Assembly (NCBI GenBank): GCA_964436305.1
Contig: CAYTCI010000063.1
Coordinates: forward strand, 1-24,883
Origin: JAKPUX01 sp964436305
Lineage (GTDB): Bacteria > Zhuqueibacterota > Zhuqueibacteria > Residuimicrobiales > Residuimicrobiaceae
Length of the DNA: 24,883 nucleotides
Direction: 5' to 3'
Part shown: positions 14,679 through 22,467 of the stretch, in pieces
Numbering within the stretch: the first letter of the stretch is position 1
Layout of the letters: each line of letters begins with the position of its first letter
Translations under genes and position numbers: made by a program
Notes under the pieces: model-generated
The model's input: only the letters and a program-made list of their open reading frames with translations
Told to the model about the DNA's origin: nothing
Databases searched by the model: none

Positions 14679-15230
14679 ATGCTCGACAAAAAATTTCTTG
14701 TGCTCGCGGCTTTGCTGGTGCTCGGTCTGGCAACCCTCGGCTCGGCCCAGATTCGCAGTGAAAGCCACAACATCAATTTCACGATCGGCAACATCTTTGT
14801 TCTGGATGTGGACAATGCCGGTGCCAGCACCGATGTCGGCATCACCATCAGCGATCCCGTCAATCCGGGCGCGCAGCCGGCTGTGGCGTACACCAACAAC
14901 GTCAACTACCTGAACTACACCTCGGTCGTCGAGAATGCCAAGACGCACAAGATCAGCGCCAAGCTGACCGATACCCTGCCCGGTGTCGCCATCCACGTCA
15001 TCGCCACCGCTCCGACCTCCGGATTCGGCTCCAAGGGCACCAGCGGCGGCTCGCTGACCCTCAGCAAGACCGACCAGACGGTCATCAGCGCCATCGGCTC
15101 CTGCTGGACCGGTACCGGCGGCTCTGATGGGGCGTTGCTCACCTACAGCATCACCTTCGACGATGCCAATTTCGCCAATCTGCTCAAGGCGAATCCCGTC
15201 GAGGTCGTCACCTACACGATCTCTGACTGA
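14679..15230 (+). CDS. Small secreted beta-rich protein, candidate major surface subunit
   Basis: The protein has 183 residues. ATG 14679 follows GTGGAGG at 5 nt; the frame opening at GTG 14667 would start inside that site. A signal peptide ends GSA before Q24. The mature part is almost wholly beta-type, rich in Ser, Thr, Gly and Asn, with NINFTIGNIFVLDVDNAG at its start, a GSCWTGTGG turn and a final VEVVTYTISD. The start, the central SATDQ/GSC-like stretch (SKTDQTVISAIGSCWTG) and the terminal VTYT-[IL]-[ST]D strand are features I associate with hypothetical secreted proteins of Bacteroidetes; there is no named domain I can give. It is first in the operon, right behind the sigma-54 promoter, with a hairpin after it. 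These fit the most abundant product, probably a structural subunit handled by the downstream chaperone. Confidence 0.78.
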   Translation: MLDKKFLVLAALLVLGLATLGSAQIRSESHNINFTIGNIFVLDVDNAGASTDVGITISDPVNPGAQPAVAYTNNVNYLNYTSVVENAKTHKISAKLTDTLPGVAIHVIATAPTSGFGSKGTSGGSLTLSKTDQTVISAIGSCWTGTGGSDGALLTYSITFDDANFANLLKANPVEVVTYTISD

Positions 15231-15246
15231 TCACGGAGAGTACCGG

Positions 15247-15291
15247 ATGTGGGGAGGCGCTCAGGCGCCTCCCTCACCCGGCTTCCCATGA
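15247..15291 (+). CDS. Possible 14-codon leader ORF coupled to the next gene
   Basis: ATG at 15247 has GGAGAG (15235-15240) 6 nt upstream and runs 14 codons (MWGGAQAPPSPGFP) to a TGA at 15289-15291 that overlaps the ATG at 15288 (ATGA). The ATG at 15288 has no ribosome site of its own, so reinitiation would explain how it is translated. The reading frame also spans the hairpin at 15252-15273. An alternative is GTG 15249, in frame with 15288, which would use the same GGAGAG and make a 13-residue longer protein instead. Confidence 0.35.
   Translation: MWGGAQAPPSPGFP
15252..15273 (+). other. Perfect 9-bp GC-rich hairpin between the two secreted-protein genes
   Basis: GGGAGGCGC (15252-15260) and GCGCCTCCC (15265-15273) pair around a TCAG loop. 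No T-run follows, so it is not a standard terminator. In pilus operons such as pap, structures after the major subunit gene protect or process mRNA so that the subunit is made in excess. The position 22 nt after the first gene fits such a role. Confidence 0.6.
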
Positions 15292-15764
15292 AACCCGCCA
15301 CGACGATCATCATACTGCTGACGCTGCTTGGCGTCTCCCGGCTCGCGGCTCAGACCATCTCGGTCTCCGGCGCCTGGGACCTCACCTTGAGCGCCTCCAG
15401 CCTGGTTTCCGGGGCGGGCAGCAATCTGACCGATACCTATACCAGCGACACCGATGCAGCCTATATTGACATCTCGGTCTTTCCCTATGTCTGGAACTGG
15501 CAGGTCTCGGTCAACATGACCATCACGCGCTGGAATTCCAACCTGCAGCTCTGGGCGCGGCGCAGTGGCAACGGCTCGACCTGGTTCGGCTCCATCACCG
15601 GCGGCACCTCCTATCAGCAGGTGACGACGACGGCGCAGCCCTTTTTCACCGGCTTTCTCAACCGGAGCAATGTGCCCATTCAGTACCAGATCCGCAATGT
15701 GACGGCCCTCATCCCGGCCGCCACCTATACGGTCAGCGTTGTCTATACCTTGGAAGAAAGATAA
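15288..15764 (+). CDS. Small secreted beta-rich protein, candidate minor subunit
   Basis: The protein has 158 residues from ATG 15288 (171 from GTG 15249; see the leader ORF). A signal peptide ends SRLAA before Q22. The mature protein of about 137 residues is again rich in Ser, Thr, Asn and Trp, with beta-type alternation, no cysteine and a closing TYTVSVVYTLEER. It shares no obvious sequence with the first secreted protein except the general style and the terminal YT-x-YT strand. I see no named domain. The gene lies 57 nt after the first, ahead of the chaperone gene by 13 nt. A tip, adaptor or minor subunit is the natural guess from order; an independent secreted protein is possible. Confidence 0.7.
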   Translation: MKPATTIIILLTLLGVSRLAAQTISVSGAWDLTLSASSLVSGAGSNLTDTYTSDTDAAYIDISVFPYVWNWQVSVNMTITRWNSNLQLWARRSGNGSTWFGSITGGTSYQQVTTTAQPFFTGFLNRSNVPIQYQIRNVTALIPAATYTVSVVYTLEER

Positions 15765-15777
15765 CCAGGTGATCCCC

Positions 15778-16605
15778 ATGCCTCTCCACAAAACACTCCT
15801 CATCCTTCTGTTCGCACTGTCGCCCCTCGAGGCCGCCATCGTTCTGCGCAGCGAATTGACCCAGGAACGAGCGGCAGCGCCCGGCGAACGCTACAGCGGC
15901 TCGATCGAGATCAGTAACAGCGCGGAGACGCCCCAGCGCGTCCACATCTTCAAGACCGATTTTCGCTCCACATCCGCTGGCGAGAGCATCTACGACGCTC
16001 CGGCTGGAACGGGCCGCTCCAATGCCGGCTGGATCGACTTCAGCCCCGAATATGCCATCCTTCCCGGCCGCGGCGCGCTGACCATCCCCTATACCGTGCA
16101 GGTGCCCGCGCAGGACTCGCTCGACGGCTCTTACTGGAGTGTCCTGATGATCGAGCCGGAGGAGGATATTATTCCCCTGCAGCAGGTGAATACCCTGCAG
16201 ATCCATTCGCGCGTCCGCTATGCGGTCAAGGTCGTGACGACGCTCCATGCCGGACGCCGGCAGCTCGACTTTCTCGAATCCCGGGTCATCGATCGCGACA
16301 GTGAGACCCTGCTCCAGGTGGATACCGGCAACAGCGGGACTGCCGCCTTCAAGGCCGTGCTCAGTTTGCAATTGTTCGACAGCCTGGGGCAGAGTGCCGG
16401 CACCTTCACCGCACCCTATCAGACGCTTTATCCCGGCTCCGCACGACGCTTCGAAATCGGCTTGCCGCACGGGCTCTCCGGGAAATACAAGGCCTTGCTG
16501 ACTGCGGACTGCGGCGAAGAGGCCCTTTTCGGCATCACCTTTGCGCTGGATCTGGATGAGGCGGCCCGCAGCGCCGCCGCCGTACGCGAGGCGCACGGGA
16601 AATAA
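15778..16605 (+). CDS. PapD-like periplasmic chaperone
   Basis: The protein has 275 residues. ATG 15778 is preceded by AGGTGATC, an extended match to the anti-Shine-Dalgarno, at about 5 nt; the frame open from 15739 overlaps the previous gene. The signal peptide ends near LEAA. Residues about 20-135 read as a PapD-like Ig domain: LRSELTQERAAAPGERYSGS, IEISNSAETPQRVHIFKTDF, WIDFSPEYAILPGRGALTIP and YTVQVPAQDSLDGSYWSVLM. The second half (about 140-250) is another beta-sandwich. This domain pair and size match fimbrial chaperones, though the sequence is far from PapD/FimC and I cannot place the conserved Arg/Lys cleft pair. DUF916-like proteins of WxL systems have a comparable N-domain. The stop overlaps the next start (TAATG), typical of coupled chaperone and assembly genes. 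Confidence 0.72.
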   Translation: MPLHKTLLILLFALSPLEAAIVLRSELTQERAAAPGERYSGSIEISNSAETPQRVHIFKTDFRSTSAGESIYDAPAGTGRSNAGWIDFSPEYAILPGRGALTIPYTVQVPAQDSLDGSYWSVLMIEPEEDIIPLQQVNTLQIHSRVRYAVKVVTTLHAGRRQLDFLESRVIDRDSETLLQVDTGNSGTAAFKAVLSLQLFDSLGQSAGTFTAPYQTLYPGSARRFEIGLPHGLSGKYKALLTADCGEEALFGITFALDLDEAARSAAAVREAHGK

Positions 16606-19289
16606 TGCGAGGCTTTGGCCACATAGCAGCCCTGCTGCTGCCGTTGATGGCGGCGATCCCCCTGGCCGCCCAGGAGCATCTGGCCGTGCGCTCCGAGCGC
16701 GTGCTGCTCGATGTGCAGCCGGGCCAGATCGTCACCACCACCTTCCGCATCGAGAATCGCGATCTCGACGATGCCGAATTCGTCGCTCTCTGCCCCCTGC
16801 CCGCCGGCTGGAAGTCCATTACCGACGACTTGCCCTTTTTTGTCCCCCGGGGAGAAAGGGAAATCCGCATTTTCAGCCTGGCGGTCCCGGCTCTCGCCCC
16901 GGCCGGTGAGTATCCCCTGCTCTATCGCGTCTCCAGCCGGGCCTGGCCGGAGATCAGCGACAGCCAGACGATCACGGTCCGGGTACTGAGCTCGTCGCGC
17001 CTCGAACTGGAGCCGCTGCAGGTGCCGGAGTTCGCCTTCGCGGGTGACACGGTGCGGACCAGCTTCCGCCTGGTCAACCGCAGCAACCGGGAGCAGTGGA
17101 TCGCCCTCGCTGCGATGAATGCGGAGCTGGCTGGAGACAGCCTGATCCAGGTCGCCGCCGGCGCCGCGGCGATCGTTGAGGCCCGTTACCGGGTGCCGCC
17201 GCGTCTGGCTTCAGTGACCGACTGGACCATTGGCCTGACGGCCCGCTTCCCGGAGGATTCGGGCACCGCCCTGCAGCGCAGCGTCCGTCTCACCCTGATG
17301 CCGCGCCGGACGTCCCGCCGGCACGACCTGGCCTTGCCCGGATCAGCCCGCCTCTCCTATTATCATTACCAGAACAGCATTCTGCGCCGCGACGGGCTCC
17401 AGGGCGATCTCGGCCTCAAGGGCTGGCTCGACCGCAACCGCCGGCACCAGCTCGACCTGCGCTTGCGCGGACCGGACCAGTACCGCGTCTCGACTCTGGG
17501 CCAGCACGACGAGTATTACGCCGCCTATATCCATCCGTCCGGCTCTTTCGCGGCCGGGGATCAGGGATTTTCCCTCTCCGAACTCACCGAACTCTACAAG
17601 TACGGGCGTGGCGTGCAGGCGGCCATGACCCGGGCGGGTTTAAGCGCCGGAGCCTTTTCCTTTAAATCCCGCTTTTACCACCCGAACTTTATCGAGCAGG
17701 GTGCGTTCGTGCAGTATCAGATCAACCCGGCCGGTCGTCTCCGGCTCAATTACCTGCACAAGGAGAAAGGCGAGCTGCGCAAGGCCGACGTCGTCAGTGC
17801 CGAGGCGGGATTCTCTCTGTGCGCGCATACCGCCCTGACCCTGGAAGCCGCTGCCGGCCACAACGCCGGCCGCACCGCCACCGCCAGCCGCCTCGAGGTG
17901 CGTAGCGTCATCCGCCGCCTGCTGGTCAACGGCTACTACGTCCATTCCGGCGAGGGCTTTCCGGGCTATTATCAGAACACCAACATGGCCAATCTGGCGC
18001 TCAACCTCGAGCTGGCCACAAACCTGCTCTTCGATCTCAATTTTCACCGGGATTACCAGAACGCCGATCTCGATACCACCCTCTACAGCGCGCCCTTTAC
18101 CCGCACCCTGCAGAGCGGCCTGAGCTATCGGCCCGCCGGCGGCACCAGCCTGCGTTTTTATTTCTGCGACAGCTACCAGCAGGACCGTCTGCCTCAGGCC
18201 AAATTCGATTATGGCCAGCAGAGTATCCGCCTGCAGGCCGACCAGGCCTGGTCCCGGCTCTCCCTCCAGGCTATCGCCGAGAGCGGCGTGACCCAGAATC
18301 ATCTCCCGGGCTACTCCGCGGCAGATCAACGGATGTTCTCTGCCCTCGCCGCCGTGCGGGTGCGCCTGCGCCGGCAGGATGGTGTTGGCGGCTATCTCCG
18401 CTACTCCGACAACAACCGCTACGGCGGAACACGCCTCCGCGAGGTACTGGCCGGAGTGAACGGCGATCTCCGGATCAGGGAGCGCACGAGCCTGAATTTC
18501 TCCTGGCGCAGCGGCTATACGCTGGAAGAATACTATCTCGACCGCAACATCCTTGAACTGGGGCTGCTGCAGGATCTGGAGGCCGGCCGCAGCGTCGACT
18601 TGCGCGCCCGTTATACCCTGCTGCGTAACAGCCTCGATCGCCGCGAATTCGCCGCTGCCCTGCACGCCACGCTGCCCTTCAACCTGCCGCTGCCGGTCAA
18701 GAAAAAGTGCGGCACCCTGCACGGGCGGATCCTGCGCCTCGATGGCAGCAGCAGCGCCGGCCTCATTCTCCACCTCGGCGAAGCTGCCGCCGTAACCCAG
18801 GCGGATGGCAGCTACCGCTTCACCGGGATTACACCGGGTAACTATCCCCTGCTCATCGATCCCCGGGGGTTGACTCTGCACGAGGTGATCCTCGAAAAAG
18901 CGCCGGCTGTCACCATCACCGCCGGCGGCGATGAAATGCTGAATCTCTCCCTCTGCCGCTCGGCGCAGCTCGACGGACGAATCGTCGCCGGGCAGGCCGA
19001 AGGAAAGGGCGCACCGGATTTCTCGGCGATCATCGTCGAACTGCAGGATGGCACGGAAGCCACCCGGGTCTATTGCGACCGCGAGGGACGCTTTCGCCTG
19101 ACCGATCTCCGGCCCGGCCGCTATACCCTGACCCTTTACGATCAGGGGCTCGAGGGTTGGCAGCTCCGCGACAAGACGCAGACCCTCGCCCTCGCCCCTG
19201 GCGAGGTCCGGCATATCGACTTTAGCGCCGCCGTGAAGCTGCGAACGGTCCTCTTCCAGCAGGGCTGGAAAAACGCCGCCGAGCCATAA
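16605..19289 (+). CDS. Usher-like outer-membrane protein: Ig-Ig-beta-barrel-two C-terminal beta domains
   Basis: The protein has 894 residues, with a signal peptide ending LAAQ (23). Residues about 25-128 and 132-232 are two Ig-like domains of the kind found in COG1470/NEW3 proteins (DVQPGQIVTTTFRIENRD; EFAFAGDTVRTSFRLVNRSN). Residues about 247-697 have the long run of amphipathic strands of an outer-membrane barrel, with DQGFSLSELTELYKYGRGVQ near its start. Residues about 702-780 and 785-880 are two small beta-sandwiches of carboxypeptidase-regulatory type (GSYRFTGITPGNYPLLIDPR; EGRFRLTDLRPGRYTLTLYD), similar in style to usher C-terminal domains. Classical FimD/PapC ushers have a different N-domain and a plug inside the barrel; I see neither here. 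Gene order (subunits, chaperone, barrel) supports an assembly platform. The start overlaps the chaperone stop by 1 nt. Confidence 0.73.
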   Translation: MRGFGHIAALLLPLMAAIPLAAQEHLAVRSERVLLDVQPGQIVTTTFRIENRDLDDAEFVALCPLPAGWKSITDDLPFFVPRGEREIRIFSLAVPALAPAGEYPLLYRVSSRAWPEISDSQTITVRVLSSSRLELEPLQVPEFAFAGDTVRTSFRLVNRSNREQWIALAAMNAELAGDSLIQVAAGAAAIVEARYRVPPRLASVTDWTIGLTARFPEDSGTALQRSVRLTLMPRRTSRRHDLALPGSARLSYYHYQNSILRRDGLQGDLGLKGWLDRNRRHQLDLRLRGPDQYRVSTLGQHDEYYAAYIHPSGSFAAGDQGFSLSELTELYKYGRGVQAAMTRAGLSAGAFSFKSRFYHPNFIEQGAFVQYQINPAGRLRLNYLHKEKGELRKADVVSAEAGFSLCAHTALTLEAAAGHNAGRTATASRLEVRSVIRRLLVNGYYVHSGEGFPGYYQNTNMANLALNLELATNLLFDLNFHRDYQNADLDTTLYSAPFTRTLQSGLSYRPAGGTSLRFYFCDSYQQDRLPQAKFDYGQQSIRLQADQAWSRLSLQAIAESGVTQNHLPGYSAADQRMFSALAAVRVRLRRQDGVGGYLRYSDNNRYGGTRLREVLAGVNGDLRIRERTSLNFSWRSGYTLEEYYLDRNILELGLLQDLEAGRSVDLRARYTLLRNSLDRREFAAALHATLPFNLPLPVKKKCGTLHGRILRLDGSSSAGLILHLGEAAAVTQADGSYRFTGITPGNYPLLIDPRGLTLHEVILEKAPAVTITAGGDEMLNLSLCRSAQLDGRIVAGQAEGKGAPDFSAIIVELQDGTEATRVYCDREGRFRLTDLRPGRYTLTLYDQGLEGWQLRDKTQTLALAPGEVRHIDFSAAVKLRTVLFQQGWKNAAEP

Positions 19290-19290
19290 A

Positions 19291-19330
19291 AAAAGGCAGC
19301 CGCGCACCGGGCGGGCTGCCTTTTCTTTTT
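19291..19330. terminator. Strong, probably bidirectional intrinsic terminator
   Basis: AAAAGGCAGCC (19291-19301) pairs with GGCTGCCTTTT (19314-19324) around a 12-nt loop, followed by CTTTTT. On the other strand the A-run supplies a U-tract. It lies between the usher-like gene (ending 19289, +) and the RND pump gene (ending 19348, -), so it can end both operons. Confidence 0.88.
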
Positions 19331-19347
19331 GCAGGGGGAAGGATGGG

Positions 19348-22300
19348 CTACTTGGCTTCGCGCCGGTTTTTCTTGCCGAGGTCGTCGAGAATCGAATAGA
19401 CGACCGGCACGATGAAGAGGGTCAGCAGGGTGGAGGTGATCAGACCGCCGATCACCGCCTGGCCCATCGGGGCGCGGAATTCGCTGCCCTCGCCGAGGGC
19501 GAAGGCCACCGGGATCATGCCGAAGATCATGGCGAAAGTGGTCATCAGGATCGGCCGCAGCCGGATCGCCCCGGCCTGGATCAGGGCTTGCGTTCGCGCC
19601 ACCCCTTGCCGGCGCAGCTGGTTGGCGTAATCGACCAGCAAAATGCCGTTCTTGGTCACCAGACCCATCAACATGATGATGCCGATCATCGACATCATCG
19701 AGAGCGAGCTGCCCCAGGCCAGCAGCGCCAGCACCGCACCGATCAGCGACATCGGCAGCGCCAGCATGATCGAGAAGGGATGGACAAAGCTCTCGAACTG
19801 GGCGGCGAGCACGATATAGACAAAGATGATCGCCAGCGCCAGGGCCATCAGCATGTTGGCAAAGGTCTCGGATTGCATCTGCCCTTGTCCCACCACCCCG
19901 ATGTCATAGCCGGCGGGAATCGCTATCTTGCGGGTTTGCCGCTGTATCCCGCCCATGACCTGGCCGAGGGTCTTCTGGTAGGTGTTGGCATCGACGCGGA
20001 TTTCACGCTGCCGGTCGTAACGGTTGATCTTGGAGGGCCCCGAAGCGGGCTGGATCGCCGCGACATTGCGGATCGGCACCATCAGCCGCTGGCCGTTGCC
20101 GATATCCTTGCTGCTCTTGACCAGGAGATCGCCGACATTCTCCAGTGAGGTGCGGTCCTCCTTGTTCAGACGGACGCGCACATCGAACTGCTCGTCGCCC
20201 TCCTGAAAGGTGCTGGCGACGTACCCATCGACCATGGCGCGCGCGGTGGAGGCGATCAGGGCGACATTGGCGCCGAGGTCGGAGGCTTTTTCACGGTCGA
20301 TGCGGATACGCACCTCCGGCTTGGAGGTCTCGAGGCTGTTTTCTACATCCACGGCACCGGGGGTCGTGCGCACGATCCGCTCAACCTGGTCGGCCAGCCG
20401 CTTGAGCACGTTGAGATCCTCGCCGCGTACACTCATGATCATCGGCTTCTGGTTGCCGCCCATGCCCTGCTGGACCGTGAAGCCGATGTTGGCCCCAGGG
20501 ATCGTCTGCAGCGCACTGCGCAGTTCACCGACAATCTGCTCCACTCCCTTGTCACGTTTGTCCTTCTTGACCAGGTTGGCGAAGACACTGCCCTTGGTCA
20601 CCGGATCGGTCCCGGCGCCGATGGTCGTCAGCACCATCGTCACTTCGGGCCGCTGGTGCAGGGCATCCTCGATCTTGTTGCAAATCCGGCTGGTCTGCTC
20701 GAGCGAACTGCCGGGCGCCGCCGTTACTGTCACCGTCATCTGGCTCATGTCGAAACTGGGCATGAAGGCCGTGGCGAGGAAGCGCATGAGGAAAAGACTG
20801 AAGAAGAAGGTCGCCATTGCACCGAAGACCATGGTCTTGCGGTGATGCAGTGACCAGTCAATTGCCTTTTTGTATTTCTCGGCCAGGACCTCGAAGAAAT
20901 GGTTGAACCAGAAGAGGCCACGGCGCAGCGGCGAGCCGGTATTGGTCAGCTCCTCATCTTCCTCCCGCAGCCAGCGCGAGGAGAGCATCGGCGTCAGGGT
21001 GAAGGCGACGAAGAGCGAGACCAGCACGGCCGCCGAGACGGTGATGCCGAACTGGTAAAAGAAGCGGCCGGCGATGCCGGGCATAAAGGCCACCGGCACA
21101 AAGACCGCCACGATGGTGAACGTGGTGGCCATGACGGCCAGGCCGATCTCGCCGGTCGCCTTGCGCGCCGCCTCCATCGCGCTCTCCCCCTTCATCAGAT
21201 GCCGGTAGATGTTCTCGATAACCACGATGGCATCGTCGATCAGTAAACCCACCGCCAGCGAGAGGGCCAGCAGGGTGAGGATGTTCAGGGTGAATTTGAG
21301 CGCGAACATGATGATAAAGCTGGCGATGATCGAGGTCGGCAGGGCGATGGCGCTGATCAGCGTCGGCCGGTGGTTGGCCAAAAAGAGGTAGACCACGATC
21401 ACCGCCAGCAAGCCGCCATAGATGATGTCAAAAAGGACATCCCGCACCGAATCGCGGATGAAGGTGCTGTTGTCGCGCACCGTCGCCAGCTGAATGTGCG
21501 GCGGCAGTTCCTTGCGGATCGCACCGATCTGGGCGGTGACGGCGTCAGCCACCCGCACGGTATTGCTCCCCGACTGCTTGAGGATGTTGAGGACCACCGC
21601 CGCAGTGCCGTCAACGCGCGAGAGACTGGTGCGCTCCTTGACCCCGTCCACCACCGAGGCGATCTCGCTGAGGTAAACCGGTTTGCCGCCGGGCGAGGCG
21701 ACGATGACCCTGTCAAAATCGGCGACATCGGTATATTTGCCGGTGGTGCGCAAGAGGATCTGACGCTCACCCTGAATCAGGTTGCCCGCCGGCACCTCGA
21801 CATTGGCCGCTGCGATCGCCTGCACCACCTCCTGGATCGAGAGGTTGTAGGCCTGCAGCCGGGCGGCATCCACCCGGATTTCGATCTCGCGTTCGGCGCC
21901 GCCGACCAGATCGACGCGGCCGACCCCGGGCACGTTTTCCAGGCGTTTCTTGACGACATCCTTGGCAAAGGTGGTCAGCTCCTTGTCGCCCAGGCTCCCC
22001 GAGAGGGCCAGGGTGTAGATCGGCGTGCTCGCCGGATCGATGCGCTGGATCACCGGATCCTCGATGTCGTCGGGGAGATTGGCGCGGACCGCTGCGATCT
22101 TTTCACGCACCTCCTGGGCCGCCTGCTTGCCGTCCACCTCCAGCTTGAACTGGATGATGACGATCGAGACATTCTCCTGCGAGATCGACTGGATATGATC
22201 GAGCCCGCCGATGGTGTTGACGGCGTCCTCGATTTTTTTGGTGACATCGGTTTCGATCTGTTCCGGACCCGCTCCCGGCAACACTGTCGTGGCGGTCACA

Positions 22301-22431
22301 TAGGGAAAGTCGATATCCGGGAATTGATCGATATTGAGTTTCATATAGGAAAAGAGGCCCAGCACGAGCAGTGCCAGGATCATCATGGTCGCAAAGACCG
22401 GGCGCTCAATGGAGACATCAGCTAATTTCAT
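19348..22431 (-). CDS. RND efflux pump, inner-membrane transporter (HAE1/AcrB-like)
   Basis: The protein has 1027 residues, full length for the family. It exchanges protons for drugs or other hydrophobic compounds and forms the inner-membrane part of a tripartite pump. N-terminal MKLADVSIERPVFATMM and NIDQFPDIDFPYV are classic. Two large periplasmic loops each follow a first TM helix of their half (about 10-30, and the segment after HHRKTMVFGAMATF). The proton-relay aspartates D399-D400 stand in AVGLLIDDAIVVIENIYRH, and the partner lysine K927 in MLMGLVTKNGILLVDYANQL. Porter-domain stretches such as TVTVTAAPGSSLEQTSRI are present. AAGGAG lies about 11 nt before the ATG. It is the last gene of the tolC-like, adaptor and pump operon. 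The substrate cannot be read from sequence. Confidence 0.95.
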   Translation of the reverse strand: MKLADVSIERPVFATMMILALLVLGLFSYMKLNIDQFPDIDFPYVTATTVLPGAGPEQIETDVTKKIEDAVNTIGGLDHIQSISQENVSIVIIQFKLEVDGKQAAQEVREKIAAVRANLPDDIEDPVIQRIDPASTPIYTLALSGSLGDKELTTFAKDVVKKRLENVPGVGRVDLVGGAEREIEIRVDAARLQAYNLSIQEVVQAIAAANVEVPAGNLIQGERQILLRTTGKYTDVADFDRVIVASPGGKPVYLSEIASVVDGVKERTSLSRVDGTAAVVLNILKQSGSNTVRVADAVTAQIGAIRKELPPHIQLATVRDNSTFIRDSVRDVLFDIIYGGLLAVIVVYLFLANHRPTLISAIALPTSIIASFIIMFALKFTLNILTLLALSLAVGLLIDDAIVVIENIYRHLMKGESAMEAARKATGEIGLAVMATTFTIVAVFVPVAFMPGIAGRFFYQFGITVSAAVLVSLFVAFTLTPMLSSRWLREEDEELTNTGSPLRRGLFWFNHFFEVLAEKYKKAIDWSLHHRKTMVFGAMATFFFSLFLMRFLATAFMPSFDMSQMTVTVTAAPGSSLEQTSRICNKIEDALHQRPEVTMVLTTIGAGTDPVTKGSVFANLVKKDKRDKGVEQIVGELRSALQTIPGANIGFTVQQGMGGNQKPMIMSVRGEDLNVLKRLADQVERIVRTTPGAVDVENSLETSKPEVRIRIDREKASDLGANVALIASTARAMVDGYVASTFQEGDEQFDVRVRLNKEDRTSLENVGDLLVKSSKDIGNGQRLMVPIRNVAAIQPASGPSKINRYDRQREIRVDANTYQKTLGQVMGGIQRQTRKIAIPAGYDIGVVGQGQMQSETFANMLMALALAIIFVYIVLAAQFESFVHPFSIMLALPMSLIGAVLALLAWGSSLSMMSMIGIIMLMGLVTKNGILLVDYANQLRRQGVARTQALIQAGAIRLRPILMTTFAMIFGMIPVAFALGEGSEFRAPMGQAVIGGLITSTLLTLFIVPVVYSILDDLGKKNRREAK

Positions 22432-22467
22432 GGAAAGGTCTACTCCTTCTTGTCAGCAGCGGTTGCG

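Noticed and set aside
14575..14913. A frame opening at GTG 14575 next to the strong Shine-Dalgarno
   Set aside because: The GTG is inside the Shine-Dalgarno itself, and the frame runs through the secreted-protein gene in the wrong phase with a Cys/Arg/Pro-rich product.
17640..19307. 555-residue - strand open frame opposite the usher-like gene
   Set aside because: It runs through the terminator, is full of Ala/Gly/Glu-rich shadow sequence and lacks any recognisable motif.
21370..22425. + strand open frames opposite the RND pump and adaptor genes
   Set aside because: His/Arg/Asp-rich shadow frames of well-conserved - strand genes.
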